This document shows, piece by piece, positions 43,162 through 54,125 of a stretch of DNA of 64,000 nt. The number at the start of each line of letters is the position of its first letter. Within the stretch, counting starts at the first letter, position 1. Both the position numbers and the translations under genes were made by a program. The notes beneath the pieces are model-generated. The model was not told where the DNA came from. It saw only the letters and a list, made by a program, of their open reading frames with translations, and ran no database searches. Location of the stretch: assembly GCF_016464425.1 (NCBI RefSeq), contig NZ_JADDKQ010000005.1, positions 1 through 64,000 on the forward strand. Direction: 5' to 3'. This DNA is from Actinotalea solisilvae. Its GTDB lineage: Bacteria; Actinomycetota; Actinomycetes; Actinomycetales; Cellulomonadaceae.

Positions 43162-44616
43162 ATGACGCGGGTGCTCGACGCCGTCGTCGTCGGCTCGGGG
43201 CCGAACGGTCTCGCCGCGGCGGTGACGCTCGCGCGGGCGGGCCTGAGCGTCGAGGTGCTCGAGGCGCAGCCCCACCTCGGCGGCGGGGCGCGCACGGCGG
43301 ACCTGGGCCTGGCGCCCGGCGTCGTGCACGACACGTGCAGCGCCGTGCACCCCATGGCGATCGCGTCGCCGTTCTTCCGCCGCTTCGACCTGCGCTCGCG
43401 CGGCGTGCGGCTCGTCGCGCCCGAGGTCTCCTACGCCCAGCCGCTGCCCGACGGCGCGGGCGTGGCCTACCGGGACCTCGCGCGCACGGCCGCGGGGCTG
43501 GGGCCCGACGGCGACGCGTGGCTCGAGCTCTTCGCGCCGCTCGTGGCGCACGCGGACGCCGTCGTCGACCTCATCATGAGCGACCACCGGCGGCTGCCGC
43601 GCGACCTGGTGACCGCGGTGCGGTTCGGGCTGCGGACGCTCGAGCAGGGGCTCGGGCCGACGTGGGACCGGCGCTTCCGCGGCGACGCCGCGCCCGCGCT
43701 GCTCACGGGCGTGGCCGCGCACTCGATCACGCCGCTGCCGTCGGTCGCCGGGGCGGGCACCGCGCTGCTTCTCGGCACGCTCGCGCACGCGGTCGGCTGG
43801 ACGGTGCCCGTCGGCGGCACGCAGGTCATCACGGACGCGCTCGTGGCGGACCTGCTCGCGCACGGCGGGTCGGTGCGCACCTCCCACGTGGTGCGCACGC
43901 ACGCCGACCTGCCGCCCGCGCGCGCGGTCGTGTTCGACACCGTGCCCGCGACCGTCGCCGAGGTCATGGGCGCGCGGCTTGCGCCGCGCGTGGCCCGCGG
44001 CTACCAGGCGTACCGGCACGGCAACGCCGCGGCGAAGGTCGACTTCGTCCTGTCCGGGCCCGTGCCGTGGGCGGACCCGCGCGTGCGCGAGGCCGGCACC
44101 GTGCACGTCGGCGGCACGCGCGCGGACATGGTCGCGGCCGAGCGTGCGCTCGTCCACGGGCGCCACGCGGAGCACCCCATGGTGCTCGTCAGCGACCCGT
44201 CGGTCGCCGACCCGAGCCGCGCGGCGCCCGACGGCAGCCGGCCGCTGTGGACGTACGCCCACGTGCCCGCCGGGTCGCGCGTCGACGTGACCGAGGCGGT
44301 GACCGCGCAGGTCGAGCGCTACGCGCCGGGCTTCCGCGACGTCGTCGTCGCGGCGCGGTGCGTGCCGGCGGCGCGGCTCGAGCTGGACAACGCCAACTAC
44401 GTCGGCGGCGACATCGCCGCGGGCGCGGTCACGCTGCTGCGCGCGCTGGCCGGGCCGAGGCTCGCCTGGGACCCGTACGTCGCGGGCGACGGCGTCTACC
44501 TGTGCTCCGCGTCGGCGCCCCCAGGGCCCGGCGTGCACGGCATGGGCGGGTGGCTCGCGGCGCGGCGCGTCCTGGCGGCGCGCGGCATCCACCGCCCGCC
44601 CGACCTCGCGCCCTGA
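43162..44616 (+). CDS. FAD-dependent oxidoreductase, phytoene-desaturase-like
   Basis: This 484-residue protein of the amine oxidase / carotenoid desaturase superfamily has the dinucleotide motif VVGSGPNGLAAAVTLARAGLSVEVLEAQPHLGGGART at the N-terminus. The substrate region contains PVGGTQVITDALVADLLAHGG. The C-terminal FAD motif is LCSASAPPGPGVHGMGGWLAARRVL. Members called 'NAD(P)/FAD oxidoreductase' of this type are widespread and of unknown substrate; no carotenoid genes are near. ATG with GGGAGGCGGG upstream. Confidence 0.88.
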   Translation: MTRVLDAVVVGSGPNGLAAAVTLARAGLSVEVLEAQPHLGGGARTADLGLAPGVVHDTCSAVHPMAIASPFFRRFDLRSRGVRLVAPEVSYAQPLPDGAGVAYRDLARTAAGLGPDGDAWLELFAPLVAHADAVVDLIMSDHRRLPRDLVTAVRFGLRTLEQGLGPTWDRRFRGDAAPALLTGVAAHSITPLPSVAGAGTALLLGTLAHAVGWTVPVGGTQVITDALVADLLAHGGSVRTSHVVRTHADLPPARAVVFDTVPATVAEVMGARLAPRVARGYQAYRHGNAAAKVDFVLSGPVPWADPRVREAGTVHVGGTRADMVAAERALVHGRHAEHPMVLVSDPSVADPSRAAPDGSRPLWTYAHVPAGSRVDVTEAVTAQVERYAPGFRDVVVAARCVPAARLELDNANYVGGDIAAGAVTLLRALAGPRLAWDPYVAGDGVYLCSASAPPGPGVHGMGGWLAARRVLAARGIHRPPDLAP

Positions 44617-44676
44617 GCGGTGCCCGCCGGCGCTCGCCGCGCCCGACGACGACCGTCCCCGACCGGGCGTGCGTCG

Positions 44677-44737
44677 CTTGCACTCGCCCGTGGAGAGTGC
44701 CAATAATGAGTTAGCACTCTCGACCCGAGAGTGACAG
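44677..44737 (+). promoter_or_regulatory. groL promoter with tandem CIRCE elements
   Basis: Two HrcA operator (CIRCE) copies with the standard nine-base spacer lie in tandem: CTTGCACTC-N9-GAGTGCCAA (44677-44703) and TTAGCACTC-N9-GAGTGACAG (44711-44737). TTGCAC (44678-44683) and AATAAT (44702-44707), 18 bases apart, form the promoter within the first copy. Heat-shock control by HrcA is expected. Confidence 0.9.
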
Positions 44738-44756
44738 AAGACCCTGGGCCTGGTGA

Positions 44757-46490
<1,734 letters not shown>

Positions 46491-46530
46491 TCCCTCGGGA
46501 CTGAGTCCGGGCCCAGCGCTCGCACGACAC

Positions 46531-46566
46531 GACGGCGGGTGTCCCCTTCGGGGGGCACCCGCCGTC
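46531..46566 (+). terminator. groL terminator with TTCG loop
   Basis: 16-base arms (46531-46546 and 46551-46566), one G-U pair, closed by a TTCG tetraloop. The following ~215 bases to 46782 show no gene. TACTGT at 46673 is an isolated -10-like sequence only. Confidence 0.9.
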
Positions 46567-46782
46567 CGTCGTCCCCGGCCACCCGCGGCGACCCTGCGCC
46601 GGCCGTTGCGCCCGTCCGGGCGTCCGGATGCTCGCCTGGGTGCCCGGTCGAGCAACGGTGCATCTGGCCCCGTACTGTCCCCCTCCACCTGCACGGATGC
46701 TCGACTCGCCGGAGCGCCCGCGGGCGCGGCGCCGTGCCCCCGCGCGAGCCCGAGGGCGGGACCGTCCGCCCGGGGGAGGGCG

Positions 46783-47049
46783 TCAGGGGCGGTCGCGGGC
46801 GGGGACGCGCAGGCCCGAGCCGCGCAGGCGGCGGACGAGCTCGCGGCTGTCGACCAGGGTCGCTCCGAGGGCCACGAGGTCGGCGTACCGCTCGGTCGGG
46901 ACGTCGTAGTGGTCGAGGTCGAACGCGCGGCGGGGGATCCCCGCGGCGGCCGCGAAACGGTGCAGCTCGTCCAGCGACGCGTCGCTCACGAGGTGACCCC
47001 AGACCGTGCCGTGGCGCGGCCACAGGGGCGGGTCGAGGAGCACCGTCAT
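46783..47049 (-). CDS. DUF4031 protein
   Basis: This 88-residue protein matches the DUF4031 pattern: MTVLLDPPLWPRHGTVWGHLVSD, then LHRFAAAAGIPRRAFDLDHYDVP and a C-terminal RELVRRLRGSGLR. Family members are small, widespread in actinobacteria and uncharacterised. The conserved His and Asp residues (GHLVSD, DLDHYD) could bind metal. The start ATG at 47049 is where the conserved N-terminus begins. Confidence 0.85.
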   Translation of the reverse strand: MTVLLDPPLWPRHGTVWGHLVSDASLDELHRFAAAAGIPRRAFDLDHYDVPTERYADLVALGATLVDSRELVRRLRGSGLRVPARDRP

Positions 47050-47233
47050 GGTCCCCGATCCAACCACCGGCCCGCGGCGACGGCGCGCCGCCCGAGGCGG
47101 GCGCGGGACGCGGACGACGCCGTCGTCCACAGCCGTCGCGTGGCCGACGCCTGCCCCCAGGCCCCACGGTCCCTCGCCCCCCGGCGAGCACGGCCGCCCT
47201 AGCGTCGGCGGCTCGACGACACGGGAGGGCCAC

Positions 47234-47521
47234 ATGAGGTACGAGGTCGACAGCGCGCGGGTCGCGCAGGCGAGCGCGGCGGCGGGCACGTCCGTCGCGG
47301 CGATCCGGACGGAGGTCGCGGCGCTGCTGCGGCACCTCACGGAGCTGCAGGGCGGCTGGCAGGGCACGGCGGCGACGGCGTTCGCCGGCGTCCTCGCGGA
47401 CTGGGCGGCCACGCAGCGGACCGTCGAGGCGAGCCTCGACGGGATCACGGCCGCGCTCGGCACGGCCGCGCAGCACTACGCCGACGCCGAGGACCAGGCG
47501 GCACGCCTGTTCGTGCGGTGA
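47234..47521 (+). CDS. WXG100-type small protein
   Basis: This 95-residue protein is predicted as two helices joined by the turn LQGGWQGTAATAF, the WXG motif of ESAT-6/WXG100 proteins. Such proteins are secreted as dimers by type VII systems or act as toxin-delivery heads. No EssC/EccC, partner WXG gene or toxin is next to it, so it is an orphan here. The YxxxD/E export motif is not obvious near the end (HYADAEDQAARLF contains YADAE, a possible YxxxE). ATG follows GGGAGGG; TAGCGT at 47200-47205 is the likely -10. Confidence 0.85.
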   Translation: MRYEVDSARVAQASAAAGTSVAAIRTEVAALLRHLTELQGGWQGTAATAFAGVLADWAATQRTVEASLDGITAALGTAAQHYADAEDQAARLFVR

Positions 47522-47625
47522 TACCCCGCGCCCGCCCCTCGCAGGGCGGTCAGGCCCCGCGTGCGGCGGTCAGGCCCTCTCGGGGCGGTCGGGCTCGCGC
47601 AGCGCGCTCGGGCCGCAGCCGGCGG

Positions 47626-48405
47626 TCAGGCCTCGCGCGCGGCGGGGGCGGGCTGGTGCGTGGTCGCGTCGCCCGAGGTGGCGGTGCCGTTCTCGGCGGA
47701 CGGCGGCGCCGCGGCCTCGATCTTCGCGAGCTCCTTCTCGAGGCGGTGGAGCTCGGCGCCCACGTTCTGGCGCGCCGACTCCTCCCAGGCCGCGCCGAGC
47801 GGGCTGACGAAGAGCGCCTGCCGGTCGGCGAGCTTGCGCAGGATCTTGATGCGCGCGCGGACGAACTCCTCGAGGGGCAGGTGCGCGTACTCGGCGCGCA
47901 CGTCGGCGAGGTACGCCTTGTACCGCTGCGGCTCGGCCGCGAGCATCGCGAGGTCGGCGTCGCACAGCACGGCGCAGTCGAAGTCCTCGGGGTCCGGCAG
48001 GTGGCGCCGCAGGGCGGTGACGAGGTGGGCGACGCGGTCGACCGAGGCGTCGGGGACGCCCAGCCCGCCCAGCTCCTGGCGCGCGAGCGCGGCGCTCGCG
48101 ACCTCGTCCTCGCCGCCGCGCTGCGCGTACGACGCGCGCTCGGCCGCGTCGAAGACGGCGCCGTGGTACCAGGCGGCGAGCCGGACCAGGTCGGGCTCGT
48201 GCGTCTCCTCGGCCAGCTCGTCGACGCGCGCGAGCACGTCGGTGAGGTGGCGGACGTTGTGGAAGTGGCGGTGCGGGGCCGACCAGCGGTCGAGGAGGGC
48301 CTCGCCGACCTTCTCGATCTCCTCGCTGGACGCGGTCGCGCCGGCGGCGACGCACGAGCGCGTCCAGGCCGGGACCAACCACTGCGGTGCGTCGTGGACG
48401 CCCAT
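47626..48405 (-). CDS. HD-superfamily metal phosphohydrolase-like protein
   Basis: This 259-residue protein belongs to the predicted metal-dependent HD family. The first ligand region is APHRHFHNVRHLTDVL. The expected His-Asp doublet reads AAWYHGAVFD, with Gly82 in place of Asp. Later CDADLAML and KAYLADVRAEYAHL are typical. The C-terminal 40 residues are low complexity. Substitution of the HD aspartate may reduce metal binding unless the Asp at 86 substitutes. Function unknown. ATG at 48405; a possible internal start is not supported. Confidence 0.8.
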   Translation of the reverse strand: MGVHDAPQWLVPAWTRSCVAAGATASSEEIEKVGEALLDRWSAPHRHFHNVRHLTDVLARVDELAEETHEPDLVRLAAWYHGAVFDAAERASYAQRGGEDEVASAALARQELGGLGVPDASVDRVAHLVTALRRHLPDPEDFDCAVLCDADLAMLAAEPQRYKAYLADVRAEYAHLPLEEFVRARIKILRKLADRQALFVSPLGAAWEESARQNVGAELHRLEKELAKIEAAAPPSAENGTATSGDATTHQPAPAAREA

Positions 48406-48526
48406 CGGGACTGCCTCATCGTGTCGGGGACAAACGATCAGTCATCGTAGCCCCGCCCGGCGACGGTGGCGTCGCGGGACCCGTCGCGGGCCCGGCGGGC
48501 GCGGGACGGGATGCCGCCCGACGTCG

Positions 48527-49995
48527 CTAGCCGGCAGCCGGCAGCGCCACGCGCACCGTCGCCCCGCCGCCCGGCGTGCGGTCGATCGCCACCGTCCCGT
48601 CGTGCGCCGCGACGATCGCGGCCACGATCGCCATGCCCAGCCCGGCGCCGCCGGACTCCCGCCCGCGCGCGACGTCGACGCGGTAGAAGCGCTCGAACAC
48701 GCGCGCCGCGTGCTCGGGGTCGATGCCCGGCCCGTGGTCGCGCACCTCGACGACCACCGAGCCGTCGGCACGGCCGACGGCGAGCTCGACCGCGGTCCCG
48801 GCCGGGGTGTGCCGCGCCGCGTTGCCGACGAGGTTGGCGAGCACCTGGCGCAGCCGGTCCTCGTCGCCCAGGACGACGGCGCCCTGCGTCGACCCTCCCG
48901 CCGCGAGCGGCTCGACGCGCACGGGCCGCGCCGGGTCGAGCGCGCGCAGGTCGGCGGCGGCGTCGTGCACGGCGACGGCGAGGTCCACGGGCTCACGGCG
49001 CAGCGCGCGGCCCTCGTCGAGCCGGGCGAGGTCGAGCAGGTCCTGCACGAGCCGTCCCATCCGGGTGGCCGCGTCCTCCATCCGGCGGACGGTGTCGGGC
49101 ACCGCGTCGGGCGGCACGGCGCCCATGCGGTACAGCTCGCCGTAGCCCCGGATGGTCGCGAGCGGCGTGCGCAGCTCGTGGCTCGCGTCGCTGACGAAGC
49201 GGCGCATGCGCTGCTCGGACGCCGTCCGTGCGCCGAACGCGGCCTCGATCTGCGCGAGCATGCCGTTGAGGGCCGCCGCCAGCCGGCCGACCTCGGTCGT
49301 CGTCGGTGCGTCGGGCACGCGGCGCGACAGGTCGCCGGCCGCGATCGCCTCGGCCGTGTCCTCGATCTGCCGGAGCGGCCGCAGGGCGCGCCGGACGCCG
49401 ACCGATCCCGCGAGCGCGCCGAGGCCGACGACGCCGACGCCGAGGGCCACGAGCACCCAGCGCATGCGCGCGAGCGTCGCGTCGGCGGCGGTGGTCGGCA
49501 GGGCGACCGCCACGGAGCCGAGCACGCGGCCCGAGCCGGACTCCACGATGGGCCGCGCGAGGACGCGCCATCGCGGGCCCTCGTCGACCGATCCCACGGT
49601 GAAGGCACGGCCCTCGCGAGCGACCACCTCGGCCGTGCTGAGCGCCGGGATGTCCGCGACCGCGTCCGTGCCCGTGCGCGAGGCCCAGCGCTGCCACACC
49701 TCGCCCTCGGGCGTCACGAAGACGGCCTGGTAGTCGCTCGGGAGGTCGGCCTCCGAGGTGCTGCGGGGCAGCGCCCCCGTGATCGCGACGAGGTCGCGCG
49801 ACGCGCGGTCGAGCTGGTCGTCGAGCTGCGCGACCAGGCTCTGGCGCAGCATCGCGAGCGCCGTCGCGCCGGTGAGCGCGAGTCCGGCGACGAGGACCAG
49901 CGCGAACAGGAGCGAGAGCTGCGTGCGCAGCGGGAGCCGCCTCCACCCGCGGTCCCGAGACGCCCGGGCGGGCTCCGGGCCACCCGGGGCGGCGG

Positions 49996-49999
<4 letters not shown>
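48527..49999 (-). CDS. Sensor histidine kinase
   Basis: This kinase of 490 residues has membrane helix 1 (about 28-50), an external sensor loop of about 120 residues, and helix 2 (about 175-197). HAMP, HisKA (FVSDASHELRTPLATIRGYGEL) and HATPase (ANLVGNAARHTPAGT, DHGPGIDP, GGAGLGMAIVAAIV) follow. The layout resembles the TrcS/MprB group. Its start overlaps the response-regulator stop by four bases. With PspA and TPM genes upstream in the same direction, an envelope-stress role is plausible. Confidence 0.92.
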
Positions 50000-50721
<722 letters not shown>

Positions 50722-50778
50722 GGCACCAGTCTGGCGCGCGAGCCTGGGAACCACCTGGGAGCCCGCTGGGAGCACCGC

Positions 50779-50831
50779 GGGCCGGCCGCCGAGAGGACCG
50801 GCACCACGGGCCGGCCCCCGAGAGGACCGGC
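50779..50831. repeat. Two 24-bp direct repeats, each a hairpin
   Basis: Copies at 50779-50802 and 50808-50831 differ at one base and are 29 bases apart. Each begins GGGCCGGCC and ends GGACCGGC, so each can fold on itself. They fill the gap between pspA and the response regulator, and may be tandem terminators of pspA or regulator binding sites. Confidence 0.8.
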
Positions 50832-50848
50832 CCGCGGAGGTCAGCGCG

Positions 50849-51592
50849 TCACTGCTCGATCTGCGCGGGCTCCGTGCGCGCACCGAGCTTGAGCTGCGCG
50901 AGCCGCGCCTCGATCTCGGCGGCCTCGGAGTCCACCTCGAGCTCCTCGAACTGCGCGTCGAGCGACGACGCCGCGATCTCCTGGTGGCCGGCGACCCGGG
51001 CCTCCTCGCGGCGCACCTTCTCCTCGAACCGCGCCACCTCGCTCGTCGGGTCGAGCACGTTGATCGAGGAGATCGCCTCGTGCACCTGCGACTGCGCCTC
51101 GGCGGTCTTCTGCCGCGCGATGAGCTGGTCGCGCTTCGAGCGCAGCTGCTCGAGCTTGTCCTTCATCTGGACCAGCCCGTCCTTGAGCTTCGCCACGACC
51201 TCGGTCTGCGAGGCGATCATCGGCTCGGCCGACCGGGCCTCGCCCTCGAAGGAGATCTGCTTCGACAGCGCGACCTTGGCGAGGTTGTCGAACCGGTCGG
51301 CCTCGCCCGCGTTGCCCTGCGCGCGCAGCTGGTCCGCCTTGCCGGACGCGGCGACCGCCTTGCGGCCCCAGTCCTCCGCGGCCGCGACGTCCTCGGCGTG
51401 GTCCGCCTCGGCCAGGCGCAGGTTGCCGATCGTGAGCGCGACGGCGTCCTCGGCCTCGGCGATGGAGTTCGTGTAGTCCCGGACGAGCTGGTCGAGCATC
51501 ATCTCCGGGTCCTCCGCCCGGTCGATGAGCGCGTTGATGTTCGCCCTCGCGAGCTGCGCGATGCGGCCCAGGACGGTCTGCTTCTCAGCCAT
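50849..51592 (-). CDS. pspA: PspA/IM30-family membrane-stress protein
   Basis: This 247-residue protein is predicted to be almost entirely coiled-coil. The PspA start is GRIAQLARANINALIDRAEDPEMMLDQLVRDY, followed by long helices and an acidic C-terminus. PspA proteins polymerise on damaged membranes and preserve the proton gradient. It lies 99 bases after the TPM gene and before the two-component genes, all leftward, forming a likely envelope-stress cluster. Confidence 0.94.
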   Translation of the reverse strand: MAEKQTVLGRIAQLARANINALIDRAEDPEMMLDQLVRDYTNSIAEAEDAVALTIGNLRLAEADHAEDVAAAEDWGRKAVAASGKADQLRAQGNAGEADRFDNLAKVALSKQISFEGEARSAEPMIASQTEVVAKLKDGLVQMKDKLEQLRSKRDQLIARQKTAEAQSQVHEAISSINVLDPTSEVARFEEKVRREEARVAGHQEIAASSLDAQFEELEVDSEAAEIEARLAQLKLGARTEPAQIEQ

Positions 51593-51691
51593 CGGTGTCT
51601 GCCTTCCGGTAGGAGGTCGGGTGGTCGGTCGTGGTCCCGGCGCGGTGCGCCACCGGGGTCGTGCGGGGAGTCCTCGGGCGGGTGCGGTGCG

Positions 51692-53878
51692 TCAGAAGCG
51701 CCCACCCCCTCCGCGGCGCCCGCGCCCGCCGCCGCCGCGGCTGCCACCGGAGCGGCTGCCACCGGAGCGGCTGCCGATCCCGCCGCCCCCGCCGAAGCCG
51801 CCGCCGAACCCGCCGCCCGAGCGGCCGCCGCCGTAGCCCCCGCCCCAGCCGCCGCCGGAGCCGCCCCACCCCCCGCCGCGGCCGCCGCCGCCGAGGATCT
51901 GGTCGAGCAGGATGCCGCCGAGCACGAGCGAGCCCGCGTTGGAGCCGCCGAACCCGCCGCCCCCGCCGAGGCCGCCCTGCTGGGACTGCCACCCGGCGAC
52001 GTCGCGCTCGGCGAGCTGCTGCGCCGACACGACGAGCTGCTCGGCGCGGCCTGCGGTGGCGAGCGCGGCGACGGGGTCGGTCGTGGCGGCGGCCTGGGCC
52101 TCCTGCGCGAGCCGCGCCGCCTCGGCGAGCCGCGTGCGCGCCTCGGCACCCACGGCGCCGCGCCGCGTCTCGATGAAGTCGGCCACCGCCCGCACCTGCG
52201 CGGTGACGCGGCCCAGCACCTCGCGCAGCTGCGCCTGGGCGCGACCGGCGTGCTCCGCCTGCTCGCGCGCGGGAGCCAGGACGGCGTCGAGCGCGGTCTC
52301 GGCGTCGGTGAGGCGGCGGAGCGTCGCGAGCGGGTCGCCCGACGCGCGCTGGGCCCGCGCGGCCGCGAGCGCCTCCTCGGCCGCGGCGGCCGCGGCGACG
52401 ACCCCCGGGTCCTGCGGCGCGAGGCGCTCGGCGTCCGCGACGTCGGCCGCGAGCGACGCGATCCCGGCGTCGATGCGTGCGCCGGCCCCGGCGAGGTCCT
52501 GGCCCGCGCGACCGACCGCGTCGAGCAGGGTCACGGCCTGCGCGACGGCGTCCTGCGCGGCCCGCGCGAGGCCGACGGCGGCGCCGCGGTCGGTCGCGAG
52601 CGCCGCGCGTCCCTGCTCGACGGTGCTCCGGACGCCGTCGAGCAGGGCCGCGGCCTGCTCCACGTTCCCGCGCACCGAGGCGAGCGCCTCGGGCGCGTAG
52701 GTCGTGCCGAGCTGCTCGAGGGTGGCGCGCGCGGCCGGCAGCCGGCCCTGGACCTCGCCCGCGCGGCGCGCCGTCTCGTCGAGCACCTCGGGCGCGCGCG
52801 CCTGCAGGTCGCGCAGCCGGTCGAACTCGGCGGTCTGGGCGTCGAGCGAGGAGTCCACCTGGTCGCACAGGCCGAGGATCTCGAGCAGCATCGCGCGCCG
52901 CCGCTGCTCGTCCTCGGGGCTCGTGTCGTCGAGCTGCTGGCGCAGCGCGAACGCGCGGCCCATCGACTGCTTCGCGGTCGCGATGACCTCGGCGAACACG
53001 CGCGTCGACTCCGCCCCGAACTGCGCCTGGGCGAAGCCGAGCTCCTGCTCCGAGGTGCGCACCGCGTCGTCGCACGCGACCAGGGCGCTGCTCGCGCGGC
53101 GGTTGAGCTCGTCGGTGGGCAGGGCGGCCGGTCCCGCCGCCGCTCGACCGTCGGGACCGCGGACGGCGCCCGCGGGCGCCCGGCGCCGGGACCGCACCAC
53201 GAGCACGACGACGCCGACGAGCAGACCGCCGACGAGCAGCACGGGCAGGAGCGGGATGCCGCCGGCCCCGGCCCCGGCCGTCCCCGTCCCGGTGCCCCCG
53301 CCCGCGGCGTCGCGCAGGCCCTCGGCCGCGCCGATCGCGGCGCCGGCCCAGTCGTCGGCGGACAGCCGCGGCTCGACCCGCTCGGAGTCGATCGCCTGGA
53401 GCTGCGCGTCGGTCAGCGGGATCGCGTCGTCGACCGAGATCGCGTACTGGCGGTCGTCGACCGCCACGGCGAGCAGGACGTCGTCGACGCCCATGCCCGA
53501 GTCGATCGCGCTCTGCGCGGCCCAGTCGAAGGGGTCGGTCCCGTCGAACGAGCCCACGAACACGACGAAGAGCTGGTAGGGCGTCTCGTCGGCGAGCGCG
53601 TCGAGCGCGGCCTGCACCTCGTCCTCGCGCCCGCTCAGCGCGCCGACGCGGTCGGTGATGTCGCCGTCGACCTCGCCCGGCGGCTCCGCGCGCAGCGCGG
53701 TCCTTGTGCCGCTCGCCACCGTGAGCTCCCCGGTGGACCCACCCGCCCCACCGGCTCCGACGGCCCAGGCGGCCGTCACGCCGCCCGCGCCCAGGGCGGC
53801 CGCGAGGACGACGGCGACCAGGGAGCGCGCGCTGCGGGGGAGCCCCGCCCCGGGCGCGGCGGTGCGGCGGGTGATCAC
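51692..53878 (-). CDS. TPM-domain membrane protein with long coiled coil
   Basis: This protein has about 728 residues, with a signal or anchor helix near the start. A TPM domain follows (VGALSGREDEVQAALDALADETPYQLFVVF to GAAEGLRDA). Then come a membrane helix (IPLLPVLLVGGLLVGVVVLVV), roughly 400 residues of Ala/Arg/Glu-rich predicted coiled coil, and a Gly/Ser/Arg-rich tail of about 65 residues. The tail is encoded partly by a 15-base tandem repeat near 51740. TPM proteins occur with PspA-like systems and photosystem repair. The GTG at 53878 is preferred because CAGGAT lies six bases upstream; in-frame starts at 53896 and 53965 are possible. Confidence 0.85.
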   Translation of the reverse strand: MITRRTAAPGAGLPRSARSLVAVVLAAALGAGGVTAAWAVGAGGAGGSTGELTVASGTRTALRAEPPGEVDGDITDRVGALSGREDEVQAALDALADETPYQLFVVFVGSFDGTDPFDWAAQSAIDSGMGVDDVLLAVAVDDRQYAISVDDAIPLTDAQLQAIDSERVEPRLSADDWAGAAIGAAEGLRDAAGGGTGTGTAGAGAGGIPLLPVLLVGGLLVGVVVLVVRSRRRAPAGAVRGPDGRAAAGPAALPTDELNRRASSALVACDDAVRTSEQELGFAQAQFGAESTRVFAEVIATAKQSMGRAFALRQQLDDTSPEDEQRRRAMLLEILGLCDQVDSSLDAQTAEFDRLRDLQARAPEVLDETARRAGEVQGRLPAARATLEQLGTTYAPEALASVRGNVEQAAALLDGVRSTVEQGRAALATDRGAAVGLARAAQDAVAQAVTLLDAVGRAGQDLAGAGARIDAGIASLAADVADAERLAPQDPGVVAAAAAAEEALAAARAQRASGDPLATLRRLTDAETALDAVLAPAREQAEHAGRAQAQLREVLGRVTAQVRAVADFIETRRGAVGAEARTRLAEAARLAQEAQAAATTDPVAALATAGRAEQLVVSAQQLAERDVAGWQSQQGGLGGGGGFGGSNAGSLVLGGILLDQILGGGGRGGGWGGSGGGWGGGYGGGRSGGGFGGGFGGGGGIGSRSGGSRSGGSRGGGGRGRRGGGGRF

Positions 53879-54079
53879 CGTCCGATCCTGGTTCACCGGG
53901 GGTGCAGCCGCAACGGAGGGCGGCGCCCGCCGCCGGGTCGGCCGCGCACCGGGCGTGCGGCGCACGGTGCGGGTGGGGCTGACGACGACCCGGCAGCCCG
54001 GCGCCGGGCCTCAGGGGACCCACGAGCCCCACGCGCCGCACGTCCGAGCGCAGCAGGCCGCGCGGACGGGGGACGTGGC

Positions 54080-54119
54080 GGAGCGCACATGGTGACCATG
54101 GTTGCGCTCCCAATACGAT
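54080..54119 (+). promoter_or_regulatory. Long dyad and -10 upstream of amidotransferase
   Basis: Outer arms GGAGCGCA (54080-54087) and TGCGCTCC (54103-54110) flank the inner palindrome ATGGTGACCAT (54089-54099). TACGAT (54114-54119) lies six bases before the GTG. The dyad covers the -35 region, so it looks like an operator at a leaderless promoter. Confidence 0.65.
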
Positions 54120-54125
54120 GTCTCG

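Noticed and set aside
46567-46782. Possible small RNA gene with TACTGT at 46673
   Set aside because: There is no -35, no terminator of its own and no conserved structure visible; a lone -10-like match is weak evidence.
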